Source of the DNA: Ktedonobacterales bacterium
GTDB taxonomy: Bacteria; Chloroflexota; Ktedonobacteria; Ktedonobacterales; DATBGS01
Reading direction: 5' to 3'
NCBI GenBank assembly: GCA_036557285.1
Contig: DATBHW010000020.1
Coordinates: 1-64,000 of the forward strand
DNA length: 64,000 nt
Below, in pieces: positions 1 to 10,139 of the stretch. The position numbers and the translations under genes were made by a program. How positions within the stretch are numbered: the stretch's first letter is position 1; every line of letters begins with the position of its first letter. The notes beneath the pieces are model-generated. The model had not been told where the DNA came from. It searched no databases and saw only the letters and a program-made list of their open reading frames with translations.

Positions 1-1
1 G

Positions 2-133
2 CTCCAGAGCGACTTTGATCGCTGGCTCATCCAGTACAACACCGAACGCCCGCATCAAGGCTATCGCAACTTGGGCAAACGCCCGATTGATACGGTCAAC
101 GCTTACTTGCAAACTGTTAGGAAAGAAGCTTAG
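2..133 (+). mobile_element. 3' end of an IS481-like transposase, truncated by window edge
   Basis: Frame 2 is open from the window edge and gives the last 43 residues of a DDE integrase-core transposase, including the run WLIQYNTERPHQGY and then GKRPIDTV before the stop at 131-133. The YNxxRPHxGY pattern, with a KRP stretch after it, is characteristic of the C-terminus of IS481/IS3-type transposases. The element continues to the left of the window, so its catalytic residues cannot be checked. The sequence just after the stop ends in TACA at 137-140, which fits the TGT...ACA ends usual for IS481, so the right end of the element may lie at about 140. Confidence 0.75.
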
Positions 134-147
134 TAGTACAGGTTATC

Positions 148-798
148 ATGAAATCAAGGTTTCATTGGGTTTGTACTCATTGGCCCCCTGGTCTGGCGGT
201 TATGCTGCTCTTGCTGTCTGGCTGCATAGTTGCTCAGCCAGGGACAAGCACGCAGTCTAATGGCCTCCATATTCATAGCGACAACCTCTCGATAGACTGG
301 AGTACCCATATGTGTGTAGCTTACCTGGCTGCTGATGCGGGCATTGCTGGGTTGGGAGCAAGCCATTGGAACTCGCCAGATGGCTCCAGGCCAGCGGCAG
401 ATGAACGAACCATAGTGAGGCAGGGATATGCCATCTACACGCCGCTCCAGTTCTCCTCTATGCGTGTCCTTCGGGATCAGCGTCATCAGCCCACAACCGA
501 ATTTGACACCATTGGCGGGCAGGTGGGACCGGATAGCTACTCCAGCGATGATCCACAAGTGATACCTGGCGGGAGGTATCTGCTCCTGTTTGTCCCAGGA
601 GTTGATGCAGTAGCCCAAGCCTGGAACGAAAAATGGATGGTGGCTGCTGCCGCCTGGCCTATCGACGCGAAAGGGATCGTCACGCTTCAGGCTGCACACA
701 CTGAGGAAGGGCAAGGACCAGCGGGAGAGTCATTCCCAGCCGTCACTATGCCCCTCTCCCAGATCGTTCAGCAGCTTGCCAACTGTAAGGCAGGCTAG
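148..798 (+). CDS. Lipoprotein, tandem paralog 1, unknown function
   Basis: A 216-residue protein with an N-terminal lipoprotein signal: a hydrophobic segment ending in LLLLSGC, with the lipidated Cys at residue 26. It is therefore expected on the outer face of the cytoplasmic membrane. The mature part shares several blocks with the next gene (GxxHWNxPDGxRPAA, FDTIGGxxGPDS, PIDAKGIVTLQ, and a C-terminus LSQIVQQLANCKAG), so the two are tandem duplicates. I recognise no family beyond that. Position 148 is the only start that keeps the signal peptide, but it has no clear ribosome binding site, unlike its paralog. Only 14 bases separate it from the upstream transposase stop, so the native promoter and leader may have been replaced by the insertion. 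Confidence 0.7.
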   Translation: MKSRFHWVCTHWPPGLAVMLLLLSGCIVAQPGTSTQSNGLHIHSDNLSIDWSTHMCVAYLAADAGIAGLGASHWNSPDGSRPAADERTIVRQGYAIYTPLQFSSMRVLRDQRHQPTTEFDTIGGQVGPDSYSSDDPQVIPGGRYLLLFVPGVDAVAQAWNEKWMVAAAAWPIDAKGIVTLQAAHTEEGQGPAGESFPAVTMPLSQIVQQLANCKAG

Positions 799-861
799 GA
801 CTTCAGCGCAGCCAGCGGGCCGTCGTCGTGTTTGCCGATCTCCACTCGCTTGTAGCACCCA

Positions 862-870
862 TGCTATACT
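862..870 (+). promoter_or_regulatory. Extended -10 promoter for lipoprotein 2
   Basis: TGCTATACT is an extended -10 (TGn followed by TATACT). No good -35 lies 16-18 bases upstream. Transcription would start near 877 and give a leader of about 44 bases before the start at 921. Confidence 0.45.
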
Positions 871-920
871 GAGGCACATCATTTCTACCCCGGCTGGTTA
901 GCTCACAGAAGGAGGGTAAC

Positions 921-1562
921 ATGAAATCGGTGTCTCATCTTGCGCTCGCCCTCTGGCTCCCTGGTCTGGCGGTTATGCTGCTCCTACTGACTGGGTGCAT
1001 AGTTGCTCAGCCAGGGACAAGTACCCAGCCCAATGGAATCCACCTTCACAGTGAAGCTTCCAGGCTGAGCGCCATTACGCCAGAACTCATGTGCAAAGCG
1101 ATCCTGGTGATGGACGCTGGAGTTTCTGGGCTGGGGCCAGGCCATTGGAACACCCCAGATGGAACCAGACCAGCGGCAGCGGATGTACAGACCCTGGCGA
1201 GGGGCGGGTACGAGATCTATACGCCCATCTACTTCTCGTCTACGCACATCCATGTGGATTATCGCAGCCAACCAACGAAGGAATTTGACACCATTGGCGG
1301 GCGCGCTGGACCAGACAGCGACTCGACGGACTATCCACAAGTGGCGCCTCAGAAAAACTATCTGCTGACGTTGGTCTATGGCATCGAGGCGCAAAAGGGC
1401 GAGGTAAAAACCGTGATGATCGTGAACGATGCCTTCCCTATCGACGCGAAAGGGATCGTCACCCTTCAACCGCAGTCAGTTGAGCAAGGGAACGTCAATC
1501 CAGCAAGGACCGCTCCCCTCTCCCAAATCGTTCAGCAACTTGCCAATTGCAAAGCAGGCTAG
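921..1562 (+). CDS. Lipoprotein, tandem paralog 2, unknown function
   Basis: A 213-residue lipoprotein with signal peptide and lipobox LLLLTGC (Cys 26). It resembles the preceding gene along its whole length, and the similarity extends to near-identical DNA at the 3' ends, so the copies come from a local duplication. The start is fixed by a strong ribosome binding site (AGGAGGG, 5 bases before the ATG) and a putative extended -10 upstream. The mature domain has no motif I can assign; the conserved blocks are HWNTPDGTRPAA, YEIYTP, EFDTIGG and FPIDAKGIVTLQ. Its function is unknown; surface exposure is inferred from the lipobox only. Confidence 0.75.
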   Translation: MKSVSHLALALWLPGLAVMLLLLTGCIVAQPGTSTQPNGIHLHSEASRLSAITPELMCKAILVMDAGVSGLGPGHWNTPDGTRPAAADVQTLARGGYEIYTPIYFSSTHIHVDYRSQPTKEFDTIGGRAGPDSDSTDYPQVAPQKNYLLTLVYGIEAQKGEVKTVMIVNDAFPIDAKGIVTLQPQSVEQGNVNPARTAPLSQIVQQLANCKAG

Positions 1563-1578
1563 GGCGTCAGCGCGGCCT

Positions 1579-1625
1579 CGCATCAGTGCGCTGCTTATTC
1601 TCCATGCGAGCAGCACGCTGATGCG
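1579..1625. terminator. Hairpin between convergent genes
   Basis: A 17-base arm (1579-1595) pairs with 1609-1625 with two non-Watson-Crick positions around a 13-base loop. It lies in the 72-base gap between the convergent lipoprotein 2 and valS. There is no T-run on either side, so intrinsic termination is only suggested by position. Confidence 0.4.
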
Positions 1626-1634
1626 AAACCATCA

Positions 1635-4319
<2,685 letters not shown>

Positions 4320-4382
4320 CTGCTGCCGCGCTCCTTTTTGTGCGATTTTGTGCGATCAAACATGCAAGTGACAAGAACCAAT

Positions 4383-4420
4383 AAAAAAAGCCCTTTCCCG
4401 CCAAGGACGAAGGAAAGGGC
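4383..4420 (-). terminator. T-box-controlled intrinsic terminator
   Basis: On the minus strand, arms GCCCTTTCC and GGAAAGGGC (4412-4420 and 4390-4398) enclose a 13-base loop and are followed by seven T residues (4389-4383). The upstream arm overlaps the T-box side of the antiterminator, so the two structures are mutually exclusive. Confidence 0.92.
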
Positions 4421-4705
4421 GCTCGTGGTACCACCTTGCTTTGCAGGAGAAAAACTTCTCGCTGCCTCTGGCGCGCGGTAACGGGCGCTCCCGCGTTTCA
4501 ACCTCCAGCCAGTCCGAAGACAGGCTGCAATAGCGAATCGGACTCGCAAGCGACGTTCGGTGGGCCGGGCTGCGAGCGTCTTTCAGCCAGGGACGCTCTT
4601 CTCTCTCAGCCGTGCCTTCGGCTGCGGGCGCACAAGCGCCCGCGCCGCGCCTACTCCTCTTGCTCCACGTCTTGATGCCAGTATTCGTTTTGCTAAGCAG
4701 TTGCT
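4383..4705 (-). promoter_or_regulatory. T-box leader (tRNA-Val sensing) of valS
   Basis: The leader between the valS promoter and the gene has the parts of a transcriptional T-box. The conserved T-box core (AAGGTGGTACCACGAGC on the minus strand) lies at 4421-4437 and is followed at once by an intrinsic terminator. An AGTA loop-E-like element (GGAGTAGG) is on the 5' side of stem I. On the 3' side, GAACGTC at about 4552-4558 puts the Val codon GUC (4554 down to 4552) where the specifier is expected. UGGU in the antiterminator bulge would pair with ACCA, the 3' end of a tRNA with discriminator A, as in tRNA-Val. Stem I boundaries are approximate. Confidence 0.93.
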
Positions 4706-4707
4706 AC

Positions 4708-4736
4708 AGTGTATCCCAAACAGGAGCGATTGTCAA
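4708..4736 (-). promoter_or_regulatory. Housekeeping-type promoter of valS
   Basis: On the minus strand, TTGACA (4736-4731), a 17-base spacer and TACACT (4713-4708). Predicted start of transcription is near 4701, giving a leader of about 380 bases that holds the T-box. Confidence 0.85.
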
Positions 4737-4795
4737 GTTTTATCGGCTAGCATGGTTCCACCAAAAATGAGGTGTTAGCAAGCGAGACCCGTTAT

Positions 4796-4975
4796 TTGTA
4801 GCGCCGCCTCCCTTCGGGAAGGGCCGCTTGCGGGCGCCCAGCGCCCGCACTCTCGCTCCCGTTGGTCGCTCGCGCGTCCCTCCAGGCGGCTCAACGCTGA
4901 TCTGCTGGTCCGGTGGCCTGGCGGGCGAACGTTCGCCCTGGCGCAGCGGTAGCCGCCAAGATGGCGGCGCTACAA
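4796..4975. repeat. Inverted-repeat element, copy A (MITE- or REP-like)
   Basis: A 180-bp non-coding element bounded by perfect 13-bp inverted repeats, TTGTAGCGCCGCC (4796-4808) and GGCGGCGCTACAA (4963-4975). Its interior is GC-rich and resembles copy B at 9949-10110: both contain CAGGCGGCT, then GCTGGTCCG, then TCGCCCTGGCGCAG in the same order. It lies between the valS promoter and the end of the pspC gene. No open frame of note is inside, so any movement would need a transposase supplied in trans. Confidence 0.75.
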
Positions 4976-5018
4976 GTGGTGTCCCCCAATAGTTGGTGGA
5001 ACCGGCTGGTATCTCGCC

Positions 5019-5306
5019 TCAGTCGTTGGGATGCTCAGTCAGCGGCTGGTGTGGCGGATACTGCGGCGGGTACTGGTTGGGCGGATAATTGGGAACGGGT
5101 ACCCTGGGCAGGACCGCCCCCAGGATGACATACGCGATCACCAGCGAGAAATGGAGTGGGATAAGCAGCAGCACCGTAACGACGCGCACGGCGGTTGGAT
5201 CCCAGCCCATATATTCGGCAATGCCGCCACAGACACCCATGATCTTTTTATCGCGCTGACTCAGGGTCAGTTGCCGCTGCTGATTCAATGGGTCTAGTGT
5301 ATTCAA
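5019..5306 (-). CDS. PspC-domain membrane protein
   Basis: A 95-residue protein with a PspC domain: LSQRDKKIMGVCGGIAEYMG (residues 14-33) followed by one hydrophobic segment (VVTVLLLIPLHFSLVIAYVILGAVL region, about 42-66). The C-terminal 30 residues are rich in Pro, Tyr and Gln (NYPPNQYPPQYPP). PspC-family proteins sit in the cytoplasmic membrane and take part in envelope-stress responses in several phyla, but the role here is an inference. The start is a TTG at 5306 with AAGGGA about 9 bases upstream; no ATG or GTG fits. It lies 111 bases downstream of the ABC exporter on the same strand and could be weakly co-transcribed. Confidence 0.85.
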   Translation of the reverse strand: MNTLDPLNQQRQLTLSQRDKKIMGVCGGIAEYMGWDPTAVRVVTVLLLIPLHFSLVIAYVILGAVLPRVPVPNYPPNQYPPQYPPHQPLTEHPND

Positions 5307-5417
5307 TGTATTGGTTCCCTTCTGTTCCAGGGCGCTTACGCCCTATCAACTCCTTCATTGAAGACTACGCACCCTGGAGCAGAAGGTTGCAATATTGTTA
5401 CCGTTCGCTTGCTTGTG

Positions 5418-6236
5418 TCAGCGTGTTGTCCTGCGCCCATACGCCCAGACAGCGAATGGCATGAAGACGACGAGGATACCCAGACACCAGACGAGCGCCT
5501 GCCAGCCCTCCGAACCCACTGGCTGGCCCAGAATGAACTCTCGCACGGTGTTAATGACCAGGGTCAGTGGTTGGTGTTCGGCAAAAGCCCGCAGCCAGTC
5601 GGGCATGCTGCTGGTCGGCACGAAGGCGCTGCTGGCGAAGGTCAGTGGAAACAGCCAGATAAAGCCAGCCGATTGAGCCGCCTCCACGCTGCGCACCGAA
5701 AGGCCGATTAACGCGCCCAGCCAGGAGAGCGCAAAGCCAAAGAGCAGCAGCAGCCCGCCGCCAGCAATCCAGCCGATGCCGTTCCCTGCTGGTCGGAAGC
5801 CGACCAGCAGGCCAACGACTATCATCACCAGGACGACGAAGGTATTCCGCACCAGATCGGCAATCGTCCGTCCGGTGAGGACCGCTGAGCGGGCCATCGG
5901 CAGCGAGCGAAAGCGATCAACCAGCCCACGCTGCAAATCCTGGGCAATGCCGATGCCGGTTGAGGTTGACCCGAAGGCAATCGTCTGCACAAAGATACCG
6001 GCCATCAGAAAGTTGACGTAGGTGGTGCCGCTTACATTGATCGCGCCGCCGAACACGTAGCGGAACAGCAAGACAAACATGATCGGCTGTATGGTCGAGA
6101 AGACGAGCTCTTCAGGGATGCGTGGAATCTGCTTAAGCTGGCGTTTTGCCAGGATCAGCGCGTCGGCAATGGCCCAGTACAGGCGATTGCGACGCAGCGG
6201 CTCGACGCTGCTGGTATGGAGACCAATACTGCTCAT
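5418..6236 (-). CDS. ABC-2 type transporter permease (DrrB-like)
   Basis: A 272-residue integral membrane protein with six predicted membrane segments and the ABC-2 permease pattern, including the LMAGIFVQTIAFGSTSTGIG stretch (about 78-97) and the conserved late segment FIWLFPLTFASSAFVPTSSM. It is the channel half of a drug or lipid exporter of the daunorubicin-resistance type. Its ATG overlaps the stop of the ATPase gene by four bases (ATGA), so the two are translationally coupled. The substrate cannot be read from the sequence. Confidence 0.9.
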   Translation of the reverse strand: MSSIGLHTSSVEPLRRNRLYWAIADALILAKRQLKQIPRIPEELVFSTIQPIMFVLLFRYVFGGAINVSGTTYVNFLMAGIFVQTIAFGSTSTGIGIAQDLQRGLVDRFRSLPMARSAVLTGRTIADLVRNTFVVLVMIVVGLLVGFRPAGNGIGWIAGGGLLLLFGFALSWLGALIGLSVRSVEAAQSAGFIWLFPLTFASSAFVPTSSMPDWLRAFAEHQPLTLVINTVREFILGQPVGSEGWQALVWCLGILVVFMPFAVWAYGRRTTR

Positions 6237-7249
6237 GCGGGTATCCTTTCAGCCACTCGACCAGTCCGATCAGCCTCGCTCTGCTCTTCTTCAGCAGGCG
6301 CTTCTGCCGCGTGGCCGGTCAGGGTAAGGAAGACATCGTCCAGGGTAGGTCGGCGCAGCGCCAGGTCGTCAAGTTGGACCCCGGCATCATCGAGGTCACG
6401 GATAATATTCGCCAGCAGCTTTGAGCCGTTGGTAATGGGGATGACGATACGGCGATGCTCGCTGTCTATCTGTTGCTCACCCTGGCTGTAGGGCGTGAGC
6501 GCGCGGATGGCCGTGTCGAGCCTGCTGCCCTGGGTCACGGTAATATCTAGCCGCTCGCCGCCCACCTGGGCCTTGAGTTCGTCGGATGTGCCGCTGGCGA
6601 TCACCAGCCCGTGATCGATGACGGCGATCTGGTCGGCAAGCTGATCGGCTTCCTCCAGGTATTGGGTGGTGAGCAGAACCGTCGTCCCACCTTTCACCAG
6701 TTCGCTGATCAGATCCCACATGCCCAGGCGGCCTCGCGGATCAAGGCCGGTGGTGGGTTCGTCGAGAAAGAGGACTGGCGGCGAGACGACCAGGCTTGCC
6801 GCCAGGTCCAATCGTCGGCGCATGCCGCCGGAATAGGTCTTGACGATGCGCGAGGCGGCGTCAACCAGATCAAATCGCTCCAGCAGTTCGTTGGCGCGCT
6901 GCCGCGCCTGGGACTTCGGCAAATGATAGAGGCGTCCAACCATCTCCAGGTTTTCTCGTCCCGTCAGGTATTCGTCAACGGCGGCGTATTGCCCCGCCAG
7001 GCCAATCTGCGAGCGCAGTTGATCGGCTTGCCGGACGACATCGAAGCCGACCACCTCTGCCCGGCCAGCGTCCGGCTGCAAGAGCGTGGTGAAGATGCGA
7101 ACTGCGGTGGTCTTGCCCGCGCCGTTTGGCCCCAGGAGGCCAAACACGGTCCCCTCCGCGACAGCGAGGTCAATACCACGTAATGCCTGGGTCTTACCAT
7201 ACCGCTTCTCCAGCCCTTCGGCCAGGATGGCGGGTTTGTTGGATAACAT
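6233..7249 (-). CDS. ABC transporter ATP-binding protein (DrrA-like)
   Basis: A 338-residue ATPase that powers the neighbouring permease. Walker A is GPNGAGKTT (40-48), the ABC signature is YSGGMRRRLDLA (about 140), Walker B with its catalytic Glu is LFLDEPTTGLDP, and the switch His lies in a TTQYLEEAD-type region. The C-terminal 90 residues after the switch region match the DrrA-type extension with a GxRxLDDVFLxLT-like end (RRPTLDDVFLTLTGHA). AAGGAG lies 5 bases before the ATG. It is the second gene of a padR-ATPase-permease operon; the gap to padR is 63 bases. Confidence 0.93.
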   Translation of the reverse strand: MLSNKPAILAEGLEKRYGKTQALRGIDLAVAEGTVFGLLGPNGAGKTTAVRIFTTLLQPDAGRAEVVGFDVVRQADQLRSQIGLAGQYAAVDEYLTGRENLEMVGRLYHLPKSQARQRANELLERFDLVDAASRIVKTYSGGMRRRLDLAASLVVSPPVLFLDEPTTGLDPRGRLGMWDLISELVKGGTTVLLTTQYLEEADQLADQIAVIDHGLVIASGTSDELKAQVGGERLDITVTQGSRLDTAIRALTPYSQGEQQIDSEHRRIVIPITNGSKLLANIIRDLDDAGVQLDDLALRRPTLDDVFLTLTGHAAEAPAEEEQSEADRTGRVAERIPA

Positions 7250-7312
7250 GCAAACTCCTTACTTGTGCTCTGTGTCCTACTTTGCTGCTCATGGGCATGT
7301 GCTGCCCATCGT

Positions 7313-7981
7313 CTATGGCCTGGCTTCTTCAGTCAGGCGTGCAATCTGGCCGTCGAGCCAGGAGATCTCGGCGTCCAGCGTGTGCAGGTGATAGTCAAAC
7401 AACTGTAAGATGAAAGGGCGCTCGCTATCAGTAATCCCTGGGATGCCTGAAACCTTGTTCTGGCCGCTCTGCCAGTAGTTCCGCAGATGGCTCAGATAGC
7501 CCCGGTAGTGTTGCAGCACGAGCAATCGCTGCTCCGGGGTCAGGAACCCGAACTTTGTCAGCTTGATAGCAAACAGGTCAGGGCAGGCGCGGCAATACTC
7601 GCCAGGCTCAAGCATCAAGGCAAAGAATCGCTGGCGGCCAGCTTCGGTAATGCGATAGACCCGGCGCGCCTGGGCCTGGGTACGTGACTCATGAAAGAAG
7701 CGCCCATGCTTTTGCTCTGTTTCGGAGGTTGCCAATCCCCCCTGTTCTAGCCGCCGGATGAGCGGATACAGCGTACCCCAACTGAGTTGATGAAACGGCC
7801 CCAGCGCCTTATTCACAACCTCGTGCAGGCCATAACCGTACATAGGCTGGACCATCAACTCGCCCAGTACAAACAATTCATAAACAGGGTTCGTTCCTCG
7901 GCTTCGAGGCGCCCGCTCGCCCTCTACTGGCTCATGCGCCCGGTACGGGTCGTGCGGGTGGTGTCTTCCGCGTGCTGCCAT
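7313..7981 (-). CDS. PadR-family transcriptional regulator
   Basis: A 222-residue regulator. The N-terminal winged helix is YELFVLGELMVQPMYGYGLH (about 34-53) followed by LSWGTLYPLIRRLEQGGL, the PadR DNA-binding signature; the C-terminal half is helical and fits the PadR dimerisation arm. I place the start at the ATG at 7981, not 7996, because GGAG lies 9 bases before it and because the upstream ATG would abut the operator with no ribosome binding site. The gene heads an operon with the DrrAB-like exporter. By family habit it should repress its own operon and be released by the exported compound. Confidence 0.9.
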   Translation of the reverse strand: MAARGRHHPHDPYRAHEPVEGERAPRSRGTNPVYELFVLGELMVQPMYGYGLHEVVNKALGPFHQLSWGTLYPLIRRLEQGGLATSETEQKHGRFFHESRTQAQARRVYRITEAGRQRFFALMLEPGEYCRACPDLFAIKLTKFGFLTPEQRLLVLQHYRGYLSHLRNYWQSGQNKVSGIPGITDSERPFILQLFDYHLHTLDAEISWLDGQIARLTEEARP

Positions 7982-7996
7982 AGAGCTTGTCTCCAT

Positions 7997-8042
7997 TATA
8001 TCGGTTCGTTATAATTATAACGGGCCGATATAATAAAGTCAA
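7997..8042 (-). promoter_or_regulatory. padR promoter with 36-bp palindromic operator
   Basis: On the minus strand, TTGACT (8042-8037), a 17-base spacer and TATAAT (8019-8014). A 36-bp palindrome centred at 8014.5 covers the -10 and the start point. It has outer arms TATATCGG / CCGATATA (7997-8004 and 8025-8032) and the perfect inner palindrome CGTTATAATTATAACG (8007-8022). Its place over the -10 fits repression by PadR. Confidence 0.85.
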
Positions 8043-8272
8043 GGGATGACGAACAACTTTTCTACTCTTCTTTTTCTTCCTTCTTCACCTGGAAGTCGCG
8101 CCCGCATGTAAGGACGCGGGCTTTCCTGGTGGAAGATCGCGCATCTGGCGTATGAACGCGTTGCCCCGGCGTTACTCTCATCGCTTCCTTGCGTTCTATC
8201 AGGTAGGTAGAGGCCGTCTTATTGGCTGCTCTGCTGGGATCGCACACTCCGCACGATGTAGGAGGGTTTTCG

Positions 8273-9844
8273 ATGGAACGCTGCATTTTTTGTCAGGCCC
8301 CATTGGCTCCTGGGGAAACGACATGCCCCCACTGTGGGCGAGCGCAATTACTGGCAGCGAGCAATCCACCATCTGAGGCTGATCCGGGATCAGACGTGTC
8401 TTCGTTGGGGGAAGTCCTCCTTCCCCCGCTTGAGTCGCCCACACCGTTTGAGACGCTGCCCGCTAGCGAGGTGGTGTCACAGGGGGACCAGCCCGATCCA
8501 TTGTTGTCATCTGACTGGACGTCAGACCAATTTTCCTATCAAGAGTTCTCCGTGACCTCCCAAGGCGTCTGGCCTCTCGCGGAAGGTACCCCGATGTCGG
8601 CGCCTCCCGCGCCCGCTGCCGGTGGAGCCGTTCCAGGCGCGGAGTTGGGGCTGCCTCCCTCACCGCCGCGCAAGCGTCACCGCAAGGTGATCGCGCTGGT
8701 GTTGGCGGCGCTCGTTGTGCTGGGGGCCGGCGGGACGGCGGCGTTCATTCTCACCCGTCCCAGGCCGATCATCACTATAACCGGCCCGCAGCAGAGCGGC
8801 TCGCTCCCGGCAGGGGCGCCCGACACCGCTTTTTCTGTTACAGGGAGAGATTTCACTGCGAACTCGGCGATTACCTTCCTGCTGGATGGAAACCCCGCCC
8901 CCGGCGCGCCAGCGACGAGGAGTGACCAGACTGGCTCCATCAGCGTGGAGTTGCCCATTACAGATGACTGGCTGCTTGGACGGCATACCCTAACCGCCAA
9001 AGATGCGCAAGGCTATCTGACGAAGGATGGGGCGCTCTTAGCGGTGCTGGCTGCCCCAGTACTCAGCGTGAGAAGCAGCTATATGCGGGGATCGCTGCCT
9101 GCTGGCTCGAACGGGACGACGCTCGCATTCTCAGGAATGCGTTTTGCGCTGCATGCGCTGGTCACACTCCAACTGGATGGGAAACTACTCGATACCTCGT
9201 CTCCTGTCATGAGTGACGGGCGCGGGAGGATCGCTGGCGCCCTTTCGGTTGACGCGAAGTGGGCGTTGGGAACCCATTCTCTGACGGCGCAGGATGCTCA
9301 AGGCAATGTGACGCAGGCGGCGGCTTCGCTGGTGATTGTGGATCAGGGCGAAGCTGGTACGCCAGGCCCGAAGGGTGCGCCTGCTGATGATATTTCCTTT
9401 GGAGGGTACGCCCATGTGTCCGCCAGGGATGCGAGTGGTGTATCCTTCTCTTTCACGCAACTGTTCATGGTCACAGGGCGGCCCGACCCGGCGGGTGGTA
9501 GTGTGTGCGCTTTGGAGGATAATGGAAAGCCGCAGACCTTTACTGGCACCCTGGATAACTCCTCTGAGACGTTCACCGAGACGATCACATTCACCTGTCG
9601 GGGAACCTATAAGCATGGACACCTGACTTATATCGAGATCGGCACCAGCGATAAGTTCGTGCTGGGCAGCGGCGTGCGCTGTGCCTCAAGCGGCCCATAT
9701 ATCTATGGGGCTTACGATGGCACGTTTAGCAGCCCGACCACTATGAGCGGTGTCTATGCAAGGGAGTATTTCCAGGCCAACTGTACAGATGGAACCTATA
9801 TCTTTCGAGACAGTGCAACGGGAAAGTGGACAGGCGGAACCTGA
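8273..9844 (+). CDS. Zinc-ribbon, single-pass membrane protein with extracellular beta repeats
   Basis: A 523-residue protein starting at the ATG at 8273, which has AGGAGGG six bases upstream. Domains in order: an N-terminal zinc ribbon (C4, C7, C18, C21 in ERCIFC and CPHCGRAQ), a Pro/Ser-rich linker (26-135), one membrane segment (138-160, preceded by RKRHRK), then two related domains of about 90 residues, each with (S/R)GSLPAG near its start and an FxLDG or LQLDG strand (about 163-255 and 258-350). A C-terminal domain of about 160 residues follows with four Cys (CALE, TFTCRG, RCASS, ANCTDG), possibly two disulfides. The ribbon would be cytoplasmic and the rest extracellular. The repeated domains look like Ig or bacterial adhesion folds. 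No function is known to me. Confidence 0.75.
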   Translation: MERCIFCQAPLAPGETTCPHCGRAQLLAASNPPSEADPGSDVSSLGEVLLPPLESPTPFETLPASEVVSQGDQPDPLLSSDWTSDQFSYQEFSVTSQGVWPLAEGTPMSAPPAPAAGGAVPGAELGLPPSPPRKRHRKVIALVLAALVVLGAGGTAAFILTRPRPIITITGPQQSGSLPAGAPDTAFSVTGRDFTANSAITFLLDGNPAPGAPATRSDQTGSISVELPITDDWLLGRHTLTAKDAQGYLTKDGALLAVLAAPVLSVRSSYMRGSLPAGSNGTTLAFSGMRFALHALVTLQLDGKLLDTSSPVMSDGRGRIAGALSVDAKWALGTHSLTAQDAQGNVTQAAASLVIVDQGEAGTPGPKGAPADDISFGGYAHVSARDASGVSFSFTQLFMVTGRPDPAGGSVCALEDNGKPQTFTGTLDNSSETFTETITFTCRGTYKHGHLTYIEIGTSDKFVLGSGVRCASSGPYIYGAYDGTFSSPTTMSGVYAREYFQANCTDGTYIFRDSATGKWTGGT

Positions 9845-9897
9845 GACGTGAAGCTTATATCACGTTCGGCTGGATCGCCACTGCTCTTTGTAACGGT

Positions 9898-9927
9898 GCC
9901 TTCCAGAGCGGCGCTGCTCTGGAAGGC
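9898..9927 (+). terminator. Hairpin after the zinc-ribbon protein gene
   Basis: Perfect 12-bp arms GCCTTCCAGAGC / GCTCTGGAAGGC around a 6-base loop, 54 bases after the stop codon. There is no T-run, and the GGAAGGCGGC core is shared with the adjacent repeat element, so it may belong to the repeat rather than be a terminator. Confidence 0.4.
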
Positions 9928-9948
9928 GGCCACCCGCCTGTACCGCCG

Positions 9949-10110
9949 CCACTTGTAGCGCCGCCTTCCAGGCGGCTGGACGCTGGCTTGCTGGTCCGCT
10001 GGTCTGGAGGGCGCCCGCTCGCCCTGGCGCAGTGGCTCGCCGCCGGTTTGCCAGCGCGACCGTTCCGGCGTCCCGACGGTGAGCCGCCTGGAAGGCGGCG
10101 CTACAAGTGG
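9949..10110. repeat. Inverted-repeat element, copy B (MITE- or REP-like)
   Basis: A 162-bp element bounded by perfect 28-bp inverted repeats (9949-9976 and 10083-10110), beginning CCACTTGTAGCGCCGCC. Each arm holds its own palindrome, GCCGCC TTCCA GGCGGC. The interior matches copy A in sequence and order. It lies in the 295-base gap between two convergent genes and ends 29 bases before the mutase stop codon. Confidence 0.8.
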
Positions 10111-10139
10111 CCTTCGCAAGCATTCAAGAAGATGTGGTA

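Noticed and set aside
8062-8286. Small minus-strand frame upstream of the zinc-ribbon gene
   Set aside because: No start signal, crosses the start region of the plus-strand gene and has poor codon character. The 230-base gap here holds only a weak GC hairpin near 8100-8121.
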